Source of the DNA: JBDIAR01 sp039812545
GTDB lineage: Bacteria > Actinomycetota > Actinomycetes > Actinomycetales > Dermatophilaceae
Reading direction: 5' to 3'
Assembly (NCBI GenBank): GCA_039812545.1
Contig: JBDIAR010000086.1
Span: forward strand, 1-14,662
Length of the DNA stretch: 14,662 nucleotides
Positions 6,837 through 13,718 of the stretch are shown piece by piece; positions within the stretch are counted from its first letter, which is position 1, and each line of letters opens with the position of its first letter. Under the pieces are notes generated by a model that did not search any database, had not been told where the DNA came from, and saw only the letters and a list, made by a program, of their open reading frames with translations. A program made the position numbers and the translations under genes.

Positions 6837-7784
6837 CTACGGGCCGGGCTGCGATGGCCAGCGGTCCAGTACACGCCGCGAGACGAAGCTATGCGCGGCC
6901 CCGTCGATCGGGTCGACGAACGCCAACTCGCTCGCCAGCAGCTGCAAGGGTGCAGAGAAGTCCTCGTGGTCCAGCTCCTCGTCGGGGACGACCTCCGGGT
7001 AGAGCGGATCGCCGAACAGTGGAATCCCCAAGTGCCACATGGTTGCCCGCAGTTGGTGGGTGCGACCGGTGAGCGGCTGCAGGTCGTACCGGCCCACCCC
7101 GTCCCGATCCTCGCGGAGAGTGACCACCGTGGTGGCGTTCGGTGGCGCGTCCAGATCGATGCGACAGCGCAATTCGCCCCGCGGCTTGTCCAGGTGCAGC
7201 GCAACGGTCGTCGGCTCGCGCAGCTCGCCACGCGCCGGCGCGATACCGGCATACCTCTTGCGCACCGCCCCCGAGGCGAACAACTGCTGGTACGCCCCCC
7301 GCCAGCGCTGCTCCGTCGTGCACAGCAGGACCCCGGCGGTCAGCCGGTCGAGCCGGTGGGCGGGGCTGAGTTCGGGCATCCCGAGGGCGACCCGCAGCCG
7401 GGCCGTTGCACTCTGCCGGATATGGCGTCCGCGCGGGGCGGTCGCCAGGAAGTGCGGCTTGTCCACGACGACGATCCGCTCGTCCCGGTGCAGGACGACG
7501 ATCTCGAAGGGGACCTCCACCTCGGGTGCGAAATCACGATGCAGCCACACCACCGACCGGGGAACGAAGGGACTGTCCGCGGTCATCACCGCCCCGCCCG
7601 GCCCCACGATCTGCCCGGCGGCGAGGAGCGCGTCGATGCCGTCCGCGCCGAGTGAGGGGATGCGCTCGATCAGGTGATCTCTGACCGTATGCCATGGGCC
7701 GCCCTGGGGCATCCGAATCCGTACCGCATCCACGCCGTCGCGCTGGGGCAGCGGCGAGCGAGGAGTCGGCCCGCGCGGACTCAC
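6837..7784 (-). CDS. RluA-family RNA pseudouridine synthase
   Basis: A 315-residue RluA/RsuA-superfamily enzyme that isomerises uridine to pseudouridine in rRNA or tRNA. The N-terminal region (about 28-65, GPWHTVRDHLIERI) resembles a degenerate S4 RNA-binding domain. The catalytic motif is HRLDRLTAG with Asp146, and the conserved LTGRTHQLRATMWHLGIPLF with GDPLYPE follows. The GTG at 7784 is chosen because it forms a GTGA overlap with the stop of the response-regulator gene; later starts (GTG at residue 18, ATG at residue 25) are possible because the first 20 residues look unconserved. The target RNA position cannot be inferred. Its position between a response regulator and metB is unexpected and implies co-transcription with a two-component system. 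Confidence 0.92.
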   Translation of the reverse strand: MSPRGPTPRSPLPQRDGVDAVRIRMPQGGPWHTVRDHLIERIPSLGADGIDALLAAGQIVGPGGAVMTADSPFVPRSVVWLHRDFAPEVEVPFEIVVLHRDERIVVVDKPHFLATAPRGRHIRQSATARLRVALGMPELSPAHRLDRLTAGVLLCTTEQRWRGAYQQLFASGAVRKRYAGIAPARGELREPTTVALHLDKPRGELRCRIDLDAPPNATTVVTLREDRDGVGRYDLQPLTGRTHQLRATMWHLGIPLFGDPLYPEVVPDEELDHEDFSAPLQLLASELAFVDPIDGAAHSFVSRRVLDRWPSQPGP

Positions 7785-8488
7785 GCGTCGTCGAGAGCGG
7801 CCTCGTGGACGAGGACCGCGATTTGGACGCGGTTGTCCATCCCGAGTTTGGTGAACAGTCGGGTGATGTGCGCCTTCACCGTGGCGACGCTCAGGTAGAA
7901 CTCGGCGGCGATCTCGGCATTGGACCGACCGGCCCCGATCGCCTTGGCGACGTCGAGCTCCCGTTCGGTCAACTGGGCCAACTGGTTGCGCGCCCTGGTC
8001 GTTCGCGGATCGACCCCGGCGGAGGTCGCCGTCGTGATGATCTGGGCGAGGACCTTGGGGGACAGGATGGGCTCGCCATCGGCTACCTTGCGGATGGCCT
8101 CCACGATCTGCGCCGGTGGGGTGTCCTTGAGGAGGAATCCGCTGGCACCGGACCGCAGCGCCGTCAGCACCTGTTGATCGGTGTCGAAGGTGGTCAGCAC
8201 GATCACCTTGGGGGAGTTGGGTGTTCGGGCGATCCGAGCGGTCGCCTCCAGGCCGTCGAGCGTCGGCATTCGGATGTCCATGAGGATCACATCCGGCTGG
8301 AGGCGGCGGGCGGCCTCAATGCCCTCGACGCCGTCGCCCGCCTCACCCACGACGGTCAGACTGCGATCCCCGCCCAGGATGAGCCGCAGGCCGGCGCGCA
8401 CGAGCGGGTCGTCGTCGACGATGAGCACCCCGATGCGTTGCGCGCTCGTGTCGTCGGCTGGCGGCGTGGCCGACTGGTCGTTGCTCAT
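7781..8488 (-). CDS. NarL/LuxR-family response regulator
   Basis: A 235-residue response regulator. The receiver domain covers about 18-135 with the acidic pocket at Asp25-Asp27, phospho-acceptor Asp71 in ILMDIRMP, the Thr in VLTTFD and the Lys in FLLKDTPP. The LuxR-type helix-turn-helix near the C-terminus reads LTERELDVAKAIGAGRSNAE and then VATVKAHITRLFTKLGMDNR. The ATG at 8488 overlaps the kinase stop as ATGA and has GGGGAGG 7 nt upstream, so the start is firm; the frame stays open upstream but only inside the kinase gene. It is the cognate partner of that kinase. The obvious candidate target is the divergent ABC exporter, through the inverted repeat at 10030-10051, and possibly its own operon. 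Confidence 0.95.
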   Translation of the reverse strand: MSNDQSATPPADDTSAQRIGVLIVDDDPLVRAGLRLILGGDRSLTVVGEAGDGVEGIEAARRLQPDVILMDIRMPTLDGLEATARIARTPNSPKVIVLTTFDTDQQVLTALRSGASGFLLKDTPPAQIVEAIRKVADGEPILSPKVLAQIITTATSAGVDPRTTRARNQLAQLTERELDVAKAIGAGRSNAEIAAEFYLSVATVKAHITRLFTKLGMDNRVQIAVLVHEAALDDA

Positions 8489-9975
8489 CGTGCATCCTCC
8501 CCGAGGGCTGCGTGGGTCGGCCCGCCGGCACCAAGCGGATCCTGCGGCCACGGTAGCCGAGCCACGAGTTCGAACTGTCCGTCGGGGGTGACCTGATGCT
8601 CCAGCGTGCCGCCGGTGAGCACGGCGCGCTCCTTCAGTCCGACGAGCCCGAGCCGACTGCCCGGTATGCCGGTGGCCGGCTGGCGACTGAGCGGATTGGC
8701 GATGCGCACGGTCAAGTCGGCACCCGGCATACCGGCCAGAGCAAGGGAAACGCGAGAGCCGGGGGCATGTTTGCGGGCGTTGGTGAACGCCTCCTGGACG
8801 ATCCGGTAGGCGCTGCGGCCCAGCGCCATCGGGAGGCGCTCGCGCCCGTGGACGTCGTCGGCGAAGTCGATGGTCATCCCGTTGGCGACGCAATCGTCGA
8901 CGAGGCCCGGGATGTCGCCGAGCGTGGGCTGAGGCGGTTCCGGCACCGAACCCGAGGAGTCGGTCGGGCCCGAGACGGGGGTGGACCGCAGCACGCCGAG
9001 GACCCCGCGCAGGTCGGTCAGGGCCTGATGGGCGTACTCGCGGATCACCCCGGCCGCCTCCCGCGATTCAGCGCCGTCCAGGTCCTCGCGGTACTCCATG
9101 GCTCCGGCGTGCATGGCGATGACGGAGATCCGATGGGCCAGGACGTCGTGCATCTCCCGGGCGATCCGGGCGCGCTCCTCCTGCTGGGCCCGCTCGGCGA
9201 GATGCTGCTGCTCGCGTTCGGCCGTCGCCACGTCGTCCTTGAGTGAGGCGACGAGTTCGCGGTTCGTGCCGATGTAGAAGCCGGTGGCCACCACGGTGGC
9301 GATGACGAGCAGCATCGCGGCCACCGTGATGCCGACCACCCACAGCGGCACGATGCCGAGAACCGCGAGATCCGGGGCGGCTCGGCGGGCCTGCAGGGCC
9401 AGGGGCAGCACGCCCATCGGGATGACCTCGCGCCAGCGGCGCCGCGTGGCCAGGGACACCATGGCGATCGCCCAGGCGCCGGCCACCGATTGCGACCAGT
9501 ACGACCCGATCGACAACAGGGTGGCCACCGCGAGCGGCCACCGTCGGCGGAAGGCCATCACGACCAGGCCGGCCACGCCGATGCCCAGATCCAGCCACAG
9601 GTAGAAGGCCCGGTTCTCGATGCGGTCTCGGGCCGCCATGGTCGCGGCCGTGATGGCCTCCTGCTCCTGCGGGGACAGCGACGGCATCGACGGCGCCGTT
9701 GTCGGCATCGGCGTCGTCGTGGGTTTCGGCGCCGTCGTGGGCATGGAGGCCGGCCCGGAGGGGCGCGTGGTCACGCCGGTGGGGGCCGTGGTCGTGGGGG
9801 CCGCGCTGGACGTGGGTCCGCCGTTGAGGATCGCCTCGGTGTCGCCGAGCGAGGCGTTCGTGCCCGCCGAGATCACCAGGGTCACCGCGATCGGCACCAG
9901 GGCGAGCAGATACCTCCAGATATGCCCCCACGGCTTGATGGGAGGCGGCGGAAATCGCGGGTGCCACCGGTGCAT
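8485..9975 (-). CDS. Membrane histidine kinase (HisKA_3, NarX/DesK-like)
   Basis: A 496-residue sensor kinase. A first hydrophobic helix spans about 20-38. It is followed by a Thr/Pro/Ser-rich stretch (54-98) that I predict lies outside the membrane, then several helices between about 124 and 235, and a charged coiled linker (240-270). The dimerisation domain carries the phospho-His in REMHDVLAHR (His276). The ATPase domain shows an N box at QEAFTNARKHA (394-404) and a G box at SRLGLVGLKER (440-450). The ligand is unknown; membrane-embedded sensing is typical of kinases paired with exporters. The ATG at 9975 is preferred over the GTG at 9981 because a TAGGGT hexamer sits 6 nt upstream, which suits a leaderless transcript. 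It overlaps the response regulator by 4 nt. Confidence 0.93.
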   Translation of the reverse strand: MHRWHPRFPPPPIKPWGHIWRYLLALVPIAVTLVISAGTNASLGDTEAILNGGPTSSAAPTTTAPTGVTTRPSGPASMPTTAPKPTTTPMPTTAPSMPSLSPQEQEAITAATMAARDRIENRAFYLWLDLGIGVAGLVVMAFRRRWPLAVATLLSIGSYWSQSVAGAWAIAMVSLATRRRWREVIPMGVLPLALQARRAAPDLAVLGIVPLWVVGITVAAMLLVIATVVATGFYIGTNRELVASLKDDVATAEREQQHLAERAQQEERARIAREMHDVLAHRISVIAMHAGAMEYREDLDGAESREAAGVIREYAHQALTDLRGVLGVLRSTPVSGPTDSSGSVPEPPQPTLGDIPGLVDDCVANGMTIDFADDVHGRERLPMALGRSAYRIVQEAFTNARKHAPGSRVSLALAGMPGADLTVRIANPLSRQPATGIPGSRLGLVGLKERAVLTGGTLEHQVTPDGQFELVARLPWPQDPLGAGGPTHAALGEDAR

Positions 9976-9981
9976 AGCCAC

Positions 9982-10010
9982 ACCCTAGGGATACCTGCGG
10001 CCGGTGTGAC
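9982..10010 (-). promoter_or_regulatory. Candidate leaderless promoter of the two-component operon
   Basis: On the minus strand, GTCACA (10010-10005) and TAGGGT (9987-9982) are 17 nt apart, and TAGGGT ends 6 nt before the kinase ATG. Actinobacterial leaderless promoters typically place a TANNNT hexamer 6-7 nt before the start codon. No Shine-Dalgarno sequence of normal quality is present, which fits this reading. Confidence 0.4.
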
Positions 10011-10029
10011 GTAACCCGGAGTCGATGCC

Positions 10030-10051
10030 GACTGCGACCAAGGTCGCAGTC
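10030..10051. promoter_or_regulatory. Perfect 10-bp inverted repeat, candidate operator
   Basis: The arms GACTGCGACC (10030-10039) and GGTCGCAGTC (10042-10051) are perfectly complementary around a central AA. The element lies in the 140-nt divergent gap between the sensor kinase and the ABC exporter, about 64 nt upstream of the exporter ATG and 54 nt upstream of the kinase ATG. A dimeric NarL/LuxR-type regulator would recognise such a site. A second short palindrome, CCCGCGGG at 10069-10076, lies between this repeat and the exporter gene. Confidence 0.6.
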
Positions 10052-10115
10052 ACCGCGAGGGGAACCAGCCCGCGGGTTGATGCGTGGTCCCGGGTGGTGG
10101 GCATCGAATGGAGTC

Positions 10116-11021
10116 ATGATCACCGTGACCCACCTGAGCAAACGATTCGGCGACGTCCTCGCCCTCGACGACGTGACCTTCACCGCAGCGCCCGGGCGAG
10201 TCGTCGGCTTCCTCGGCCCGAACGGGGCCGGCAAGACCACCGCGCTGCGCATCCTCACCGGACTCTCCCACCCGACCTCGGGAACGGCGAACGTCCTCGG
10301 GAACCGGTATGCCGACCTGCCCAACCCGGGGCGCCATGTCGGCGTCCTCCTGGACGCCTCGGCGCAGCACCCGGGCCGGACCGGCCGAGAGGTGCTGCGG
10401 CTCGGCGCGATGACGATGGGGCTGCCCGGCACCCGGGTGGACGACATGCTCGCGGTCGTCGGCCTGAGCGATGCCGAGGCGGGCAAACGGGTGGGGACCT
10501 ACTCCCTGGGCATGCGCCAACGTCTCGGCATCGCCCACGCCCTGCTCGGCGACCCGTCCGTCCTCGTCCTCGACGAGCCCGCCAACGGCCTGGATCCCCA
10601 GGGCATCCACTGGATGCGCGGGCTGCTGCGGGCCTTCGCCGACGAGGGCGGGACCGTCCTGCTCTCCTCCCACCTGCTGGCCGAGATCCAGCAGATCGCC
10701 GACGAACTCGTGGTCATCGGTCACGGCCGGATCGTCGCCGCCGGTCCGCTGACCGACCTTCTCGGCTCGGCCGAACAACTGGTCCGCAGCACCGACGACG
10801 CGCGGCTCGCCGACGCCCTTGCCCGCGCGGGACATCGCGCACAGATCCAGCCGGACGGTGGCATACGCACCGACGCCCCACGCGAGGAGATCGCCGCCCT
10901 GGCCCTGGCCGACCAGATCCCGGTCGTCGAACTGACGGCCGTCCGCGTCGACCTCGAAGACGTGTTCCTCTCTCTCACCGCGGACAGCTCCCGCGGGACC
11001 TCGACGACCAAGGTTGCCTGA
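10116..11021 (+). CDS. ABC-2 type exporter, ATP-binding protein
   Basis: A 301-residue ABC ATPase of the drug or antibiotic exporter class (DrrA/BcrA-like). Walker A is GPNGAGKT (34-41), the signature is SLGMRQR (130-136), Walker B is VLVLDEP (149-155) and the H-loop is SSHLLAEI. The usual glutamine of the Q-loop is replaced by a segment reading LLDASAQHPGRTGREVLR (78-95), a form I associate with actinobacterial members of this family. The ATG at 10116 is chosen at the start of the conserved strand; GGAG lies only 2 nt upstream, so the ribosome binding site is poor and a leaderless start is possible. The substrate is unknown. It pairs with the permease 1 nt downstream and is probably controlled by the divergent two-component system. 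Confidence 0.93.
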   Translation: MITVTHLSKRFGDVLALDDVTFTAAPGRVVGFLGPNGAGKTTALRILTGLSHPTSGTANVLGNRYADLPNPGRHVGVLLDASAQHPGRTGREVLRLGAMTMGLPGTRVDDMLAVVGLSDAEAGKRVGTYSLGMRQRLGIAHALLGDPSVLVLDEPANGLDPQGIHWMRGLLRAFADEGGTVLLSSHLLAEIQQIADELVVIGHGRIVAAGPLTDLLGSAEQLVRSTDDARLADALARAGHRAQIQPDGGIRTDAPREEIAALALADQIPVVELTAVRVDLEDVFLSLTADSSRGTSTTKVA

Positions 11022-11022
11022 C

Positions 11023-11841
11023 ATGACCATCTCCGACGTGACGCCGCACACCGCCACCCGAATCCGCACCTCACCGACCCCCACGCCGGACACCGACGGC
11101 GCCGGCGTCCCGATGCTCCGGCTGGTTCGAGTCGAACTCCGCAAGCTCGTCGATACCCGCTCCGGGCTCTGGCTCGGCGTGGCCATCGTCGGGATCGCGG
11201 TCCTGATCGACGGACTCCTCCTCGTCTTCGGCACCGCCGAGGACCTGGGGCTGCGCACCTTCCTGGGAGCCACCAGCACCGGACTCAACCTCCTCTTGCC
11301 GATCCTTGGGATCCTCACCGCCACAACGGAGTTCACCCAGCGGACCGGACTCGTCACCTTTGCCCTGGAGCCGAGACGAGGCCGGATGTATGCCGCCAAG
11401 AGTCTGGCCGCCGTGCTGCTCGGGACGGCCGCCTCGGTTCTCGTCGCCGTGGTCGCCGCCGGGCTGACCGCCGTCGTCGCGGCCCGCCAGCCTCAGGTCG
11501 ACCACTGGGATCTGCCGGCCGTCAAGGTCCTCGCCTTCCTCGGCGTCAATGCGCTGCTCGTCCTCATCGGTGTCGGGTTCGGCATGCTCATCGGCAACAC
11601 CGCCGCCGCCGTGGTCGCCATCGTCGCGCTGCCGATGCTCTACACGATGCTCGGCGCGGCCTGGAGCGCCTTCGAACCCATCGCGCGCTGGACCGACATC
11701 AACCGGGCGACGACCCGGATCATGTCCGACACCGCGCTGACCGGCCAGCACTGGGCCCAACTCCTCGTCTCGATCCTCGTCTGGGTCGCTCTGCCGGTCG
11801 TGGCGGGGATGTTCCGGATCCAGCGGGCCGAGGTGCGCTGA
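11023..11841 (+). CDS. ABC-2 type exporter, permease subunit
   Basis: A 272-residue integral membrane protein. The N-terminal 30 residues are hydrophilic and Thr/Pro-rich. VELRKLVDTRSGLW (37-50), just before the first helix, is typical of ABC-2 permeases. I see six hydrophobic helices at about 48-70, 80-101, 127-152, 168-190, 193-212 and 246-264, with no NBD fused. ATG 11023 follows the ATPase stop by 1 nt, with AAGG about 9 nt upstream. A TTG at 11014 or the in-frame ATG at 11113, which would drop the unconserved N-terminus, are alternatives. Together with the ATPase it would make a homodimeric four-part exporter. The substrate cannot be predicted; antibiotics, peptides or lipids are all known for the family. 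Confidence 0.88.
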   Translation: MTISDVTPHTATRIRTSPTPTPDTDGAGVPMLRLVRVELRKLVDTRSGLWLGVAIVGIAVLIDGLLLVFGTAEDLGLRTFLGATSTGLNLLLPILGILTATTEFTQRTGLVTFALEPRRGRMYAAKSLAAVLLGTAASVLVAVVAAGLTAVVAARQPQVDHWDLPAVKVLAFLGVNALLVLIGVGFGMLIGNTAAAVVAIVALPMLYTMLGAAWSAFEPIARWTDINRATTRIMSDTALTGQHWAQLLVSILVWVALPVVAGMFRIQRAEVR

Positions 11842-11885
11842 CCCGCAGGCTCATCTGGACGACGCTTCACCCGGAAGCGGCTCCG

Positions 11886-11905
11886 CGCGACCTCGGGGGG
11901 TCGCG
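11886..11905. other. Short perfect hairpin after the exporter operon
   Basis: CGCGACC (11886-11892) and GGTCGCG (11899-11905) form a 7-bp stem with a 6-nt loop, about 45 nt after the permease stop. There is no T-tract. Together with the larger hairpin at 11928-11967 it fills the 145-nt gap before the acetyltransferase gene, and it may contribute to 3'-end formation. Confidence 0.35.
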
Positions 11906-11927
11906 TGGACCTGCTGCGTCCCCGGTA

Positions 11928-11967
11928 GGCTTCCGGCGCCGCCCGGATCCGCCCGGGCGGCGAAGCC
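11928..11967 (+). terminator. Strong bulged hairpin, probable terminator of the ABC operon
   Basis: CGCCGCCCGG (11937-11946) pairs perfectly with CCGGGCGGCG (11953-11962) around a 6-nt loop. The flanks GGCTT (11928-11932) and AAGCC (11963-11967) extend it to 15 bp with one 4-nt bulge. No T-run follows, as is usual for hairpin terminators in high-GC actinobacteria. Because it ends only 19 nt before the acetyltransferase ATG, it could also act as a leader structure affecting that gene. Confidence 0.5.
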
Positions 11968-11986
11968 ACAAAGGCGGGAGGCGCAG

Positions 11987-12967
11987 ATGAGCGTGCCGCC
12001 GCTGCGCACGCGTCGGCTCCTCCTCGACCCACTGGAGCCGGAGCGGGATGCCGCCGACCTTCTTGCCCTGTATGCCGACTCGCGGTTCGGCGCCCGGCTG
12101 GCCTCGGGGGCGCACGACGGTGTCGAGTCCAAGCTGGCCTATCTGCGGGTCTTCGAGGATCTACCCGAGGGGCAGGGCGGCTGGGTCGCCCGAGCAGTCG
12201 GCGATCCAACGGGACGGGTGATCGGCCGGTTCTCGTTACGGCCCTGGCGTCATGCCGGCCCCGGCGATCCGTTGGAGGTGGGCTGGTTCCTCGTCGTCGA
12301 CCAGTGGGGCCGGGGACTGGCGGCGGAGGGTATGCGGGCCGTGCTCCGGTACGCCTGGCTCGAGTGTGGCCAAGACCGGGTGATCGCCCTGGTCCGCCAC
12401 GACAACGAGCGCAGTCGGTCGCTGGCTCTGCGGCTGGGTGGCGTGGTGACGAGTGAGGGCACCTGGTACGGCCCCGAACCAGCGCTGCGCTACGACCTCG
12501 CGCTGCCGCGGCTGCGCGCCGCGCGGATCGAGGACGCCGTCGCGATGCACCGGGTGTGGTGCCGGGCCAACGACACGAGGAATCCGGCCCGCGCACCCAT
12601 CCCGACCACGGTGGAACAGGTCCGTGCCCGGATTCGCGATGCCATCAGCGCCGTCGTCGTCGAGCAGGCCGGCCACGTGGTCGGTAGCGGTGTGCTCGGT
12701 GAGGTGACTCGCGGACCCAGTTCGGCCGACGGTTTCGTGGCGCTCGTCGCGACCACGCCCGAGCGCCAGGGCTGGGGCATCGCCGACGCCGTCATGGGCG
12801 AACTGCTGGCCACGGCCGATGCCGCGAACCGGTCGCTGGAGTTGTTCGTCGCCGAGGGCAACGACCGCGCCGCCGCGCTGTACCGGCGGCACGGCTTCCG
12901 GGCCACCGGCGAGCTGCGGCTCAGTCCGTCGGGCGAGGTGTCGGCGGTCATGGTGCGCAGCCTCTAG
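11987..12967 (+). CDS. Tandem-domain GNAT acetyltransferase
   Basis: A 326-residue protein with two GCN5-related N-acetyltransferase domains in series. Domain 1 (about 5-172) is RimJ/RimL-like: it opens LRTRRLLLDPLEPERDAADL and has an acetyl-CoA loop at QWGRGLAAEGMRAVLRYAW (106-124). Domain 2 (about 175-326) has the Q/R-x-x-G-x-G/A loop at ERQGWGIADAVM (259-270) and the C-terminal NDRAAALYRRHGFRATGEL (292-310). Members transfer acetyl groups to amines of small molecules or proteins; the acceptor is unknown. GGGAGG lies 5 nt before the ATG, giving a firm start. It lies between the ABC exporter and efp, with hairpins upstream, so it probably begins a new transcript. Confidence 0.9.
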   Translation: MSVPPLRTRRLLLDPLEPERDAADLLALYADSRFGARLASGAHDGVESKLAYLRVFEDLPEGQGGWVARAVGDPTGRVIGRFSLRPWRHAGPGDPLEVGWFLVVDQWGRGLAAEGMRAVLRYAWLECGQDRVIALVRHDNERSRSLALRLGGVVTSEGTWYGPEPALRYDLALPRLRAARIEDAVAMHRVWCRANDTRNPARAPIPTTVEQVRARIRDAISAVVVEQAGHVVGSGVLGEVTRGPSSADGFVALVATTPERQGWGIADAVMGELLATADAANRSLELFVAEGNDRAAALYRRHGFRATGELRLSPSGEVSAVMVRSL

Positions 12968-12970
12968 AAT
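12965..12970 (+). promoter_or_regulatory. Candidate -10 element for efp
   Basis: TAGAAT overlaps the stop codon of the acetyltransferase gene and matches 5 of 6 bases of TATAAT. Transcription would begin near 12977 and give an efp leader of about 140 nt. No good -35 sequence is present at 16-18 nt upstream, which is tolerated in many actinobacterial promoters. Read-through from the acetyltransferase gene is the alternative. Confidence 0.4.
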
Positions 12971-13028
12971 GGTGCGGAATCCCCAGGGCCTGACCGGGTG
13001 CTGCACGCCCGGCGTCGCCCCACGCGAC

Positions 13029-13097
13029 CGGCATACCACCTGGCATACCACCAGGCATAGCACCAGGCATCCCCCAGGCAGACCCACGGCATACTCC
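13029..13097. repeat. Degenerate 12-bp repeat array (GGCATACCACC) in the efp leader
   Basis: Three exact-period 12-bp units lie at 13029-13040 (CGGCATACCACC), 13041-13052 (TGGCATACCACC) and 13053-13064 (AGGCATAGCACC). Shortened or diverged copies follow at 13065-13075 and 13076-13085, and a last copy at 13086-13097 (ACGGCATACTCC). The units contain the GGCATAC word that is over-represented across the whole window. The array covers most of the non-coding leader between 12968 and 13116, ending 19 nt before the efp start. I see no other gene in this gap. Confidence 0.8.
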
Positions 13098-13116
13098 CCG
13101 CAACGAAAGCGAACCA

Positions 13117-13680
13117 GTGGCAACGACGAACGACCTTAAGAACGGCATGGTCCTCAACCTCGACAACCAGCTGTGGCAGGTCGTCGAGTTCCAGCACGTC
13201 AAGCCCGGCAAGGGCCCGGCGTTCGTGCGCACCAAGCTCAAGGCGGTGCTGAGCGGCAAGGTCGTCGACAAGACCTTCAACGCCGGCACCAAGGTCGAGA
13301 CGGCCAATGTCGACAAGCGGACGATGCAGTACCTCTACAAGGACGGGTCCGACTTCGTCTTCATGGACACCGACACCTACGACCAGCTCCACGTCGGGGA
13401 GGCCGTTGTCGGCACCGCGTCGAACTACATGCTGGAGAACCAAAACGCGATCGTGGCCACCCACGAGGGCGCCCCGCTCTACGTCGAACTGCCCGCCGCG
13501 GTCACCCTCGAGGTGACCTTCACCGAGCCGGGCCTGCAGGGCGACCGGGCCACCGGCGGCACCAAGCCGGCCACCGTCGAGACCGGCGCGCAGATCCAGG
13601 TTCCGCTGTTCATCGAGACCGGCAACCGGATCAAGGTCGACACCCGCGACGGTTCGTACCTCGGCCGGGTCAACGACTGA
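13117..13680 (+). CDS. efp: Translation elongation factor P
   Basis: A 187-residue, full-length three-domain EF-P that helps the ribosome form peptide bonds at polyproline stretches. It starts MATTNDLKNGMVLNLDNQLW, and the tip loop of domain I reads VKPGKGPAF with Lys32 at the tip. The PGKGPA form is the actinobacterial type, thought to work without the lysine modification seen in E. coli EF-P; no modification gene (epmA/B/C or earP) is in this window. The oligonucleotide-binding domains end with ETGNRIKVDTRDGSYLGRV. The GTG at 13117 lies exactly where EF-Ps begin; the ribosome binding site is weak (GAAAG). nusB follows after 38 nt, the usual actinobacterial order. The aroB-aroQ-pepQ genes often found upstream are absent, and an acetyltransferase takes their place. 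Confidence 0.97.
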   Translation: MATTNDLKNGMVLNLDNQLWQVVEFQHVKPGKGPAFVRTKLKAVLSGKVVDKTFNAGTKVETANVDKRTMQYLYKDGSDFVFMDTDTYDQLHVGEAVVGTASNYMLENQNAIVATHEGAPLYVELPAAVTLEVTFTEPGLQGDRATGGTKPATVETGAQIQVPLFIETGNRIKVDTRDGSYLGRVND

Positions 13681-13718
13681 TCCTGCCGAGTCTCCGAAGA
13701 CCTCCGTAGAGCCCCGCC

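Noticed and set aside
5199..7655. 818-codon open frame on the plus strand spanning lysR, metB and the pseudouridine synthase
   Set aside because: It crosses the convergence of well-supported genes on both strands, is Arg/Gln/Val-rich without any domain, and lacks a ribosome binding site. Length alone is not evidence at this GC content.
10050..11399. 449-codon open frame on the minus strand over the ABC exporter genes
   Set aside because: It is antisense to the Walker A, signature and Walker B motifs of a clear ABC ATPase, and its own translation shows no conserved features.
12969..13139. 56-codon possible leader peptide before efp, with a Pro-Pro-Gly that could stall without EF-P
   Set aside because: An attractive autoregulation idea, but its ATG lies inside the best -10 candidate, it has no ribosome binding site, and its sequence is just the 12-bp repeat translated.
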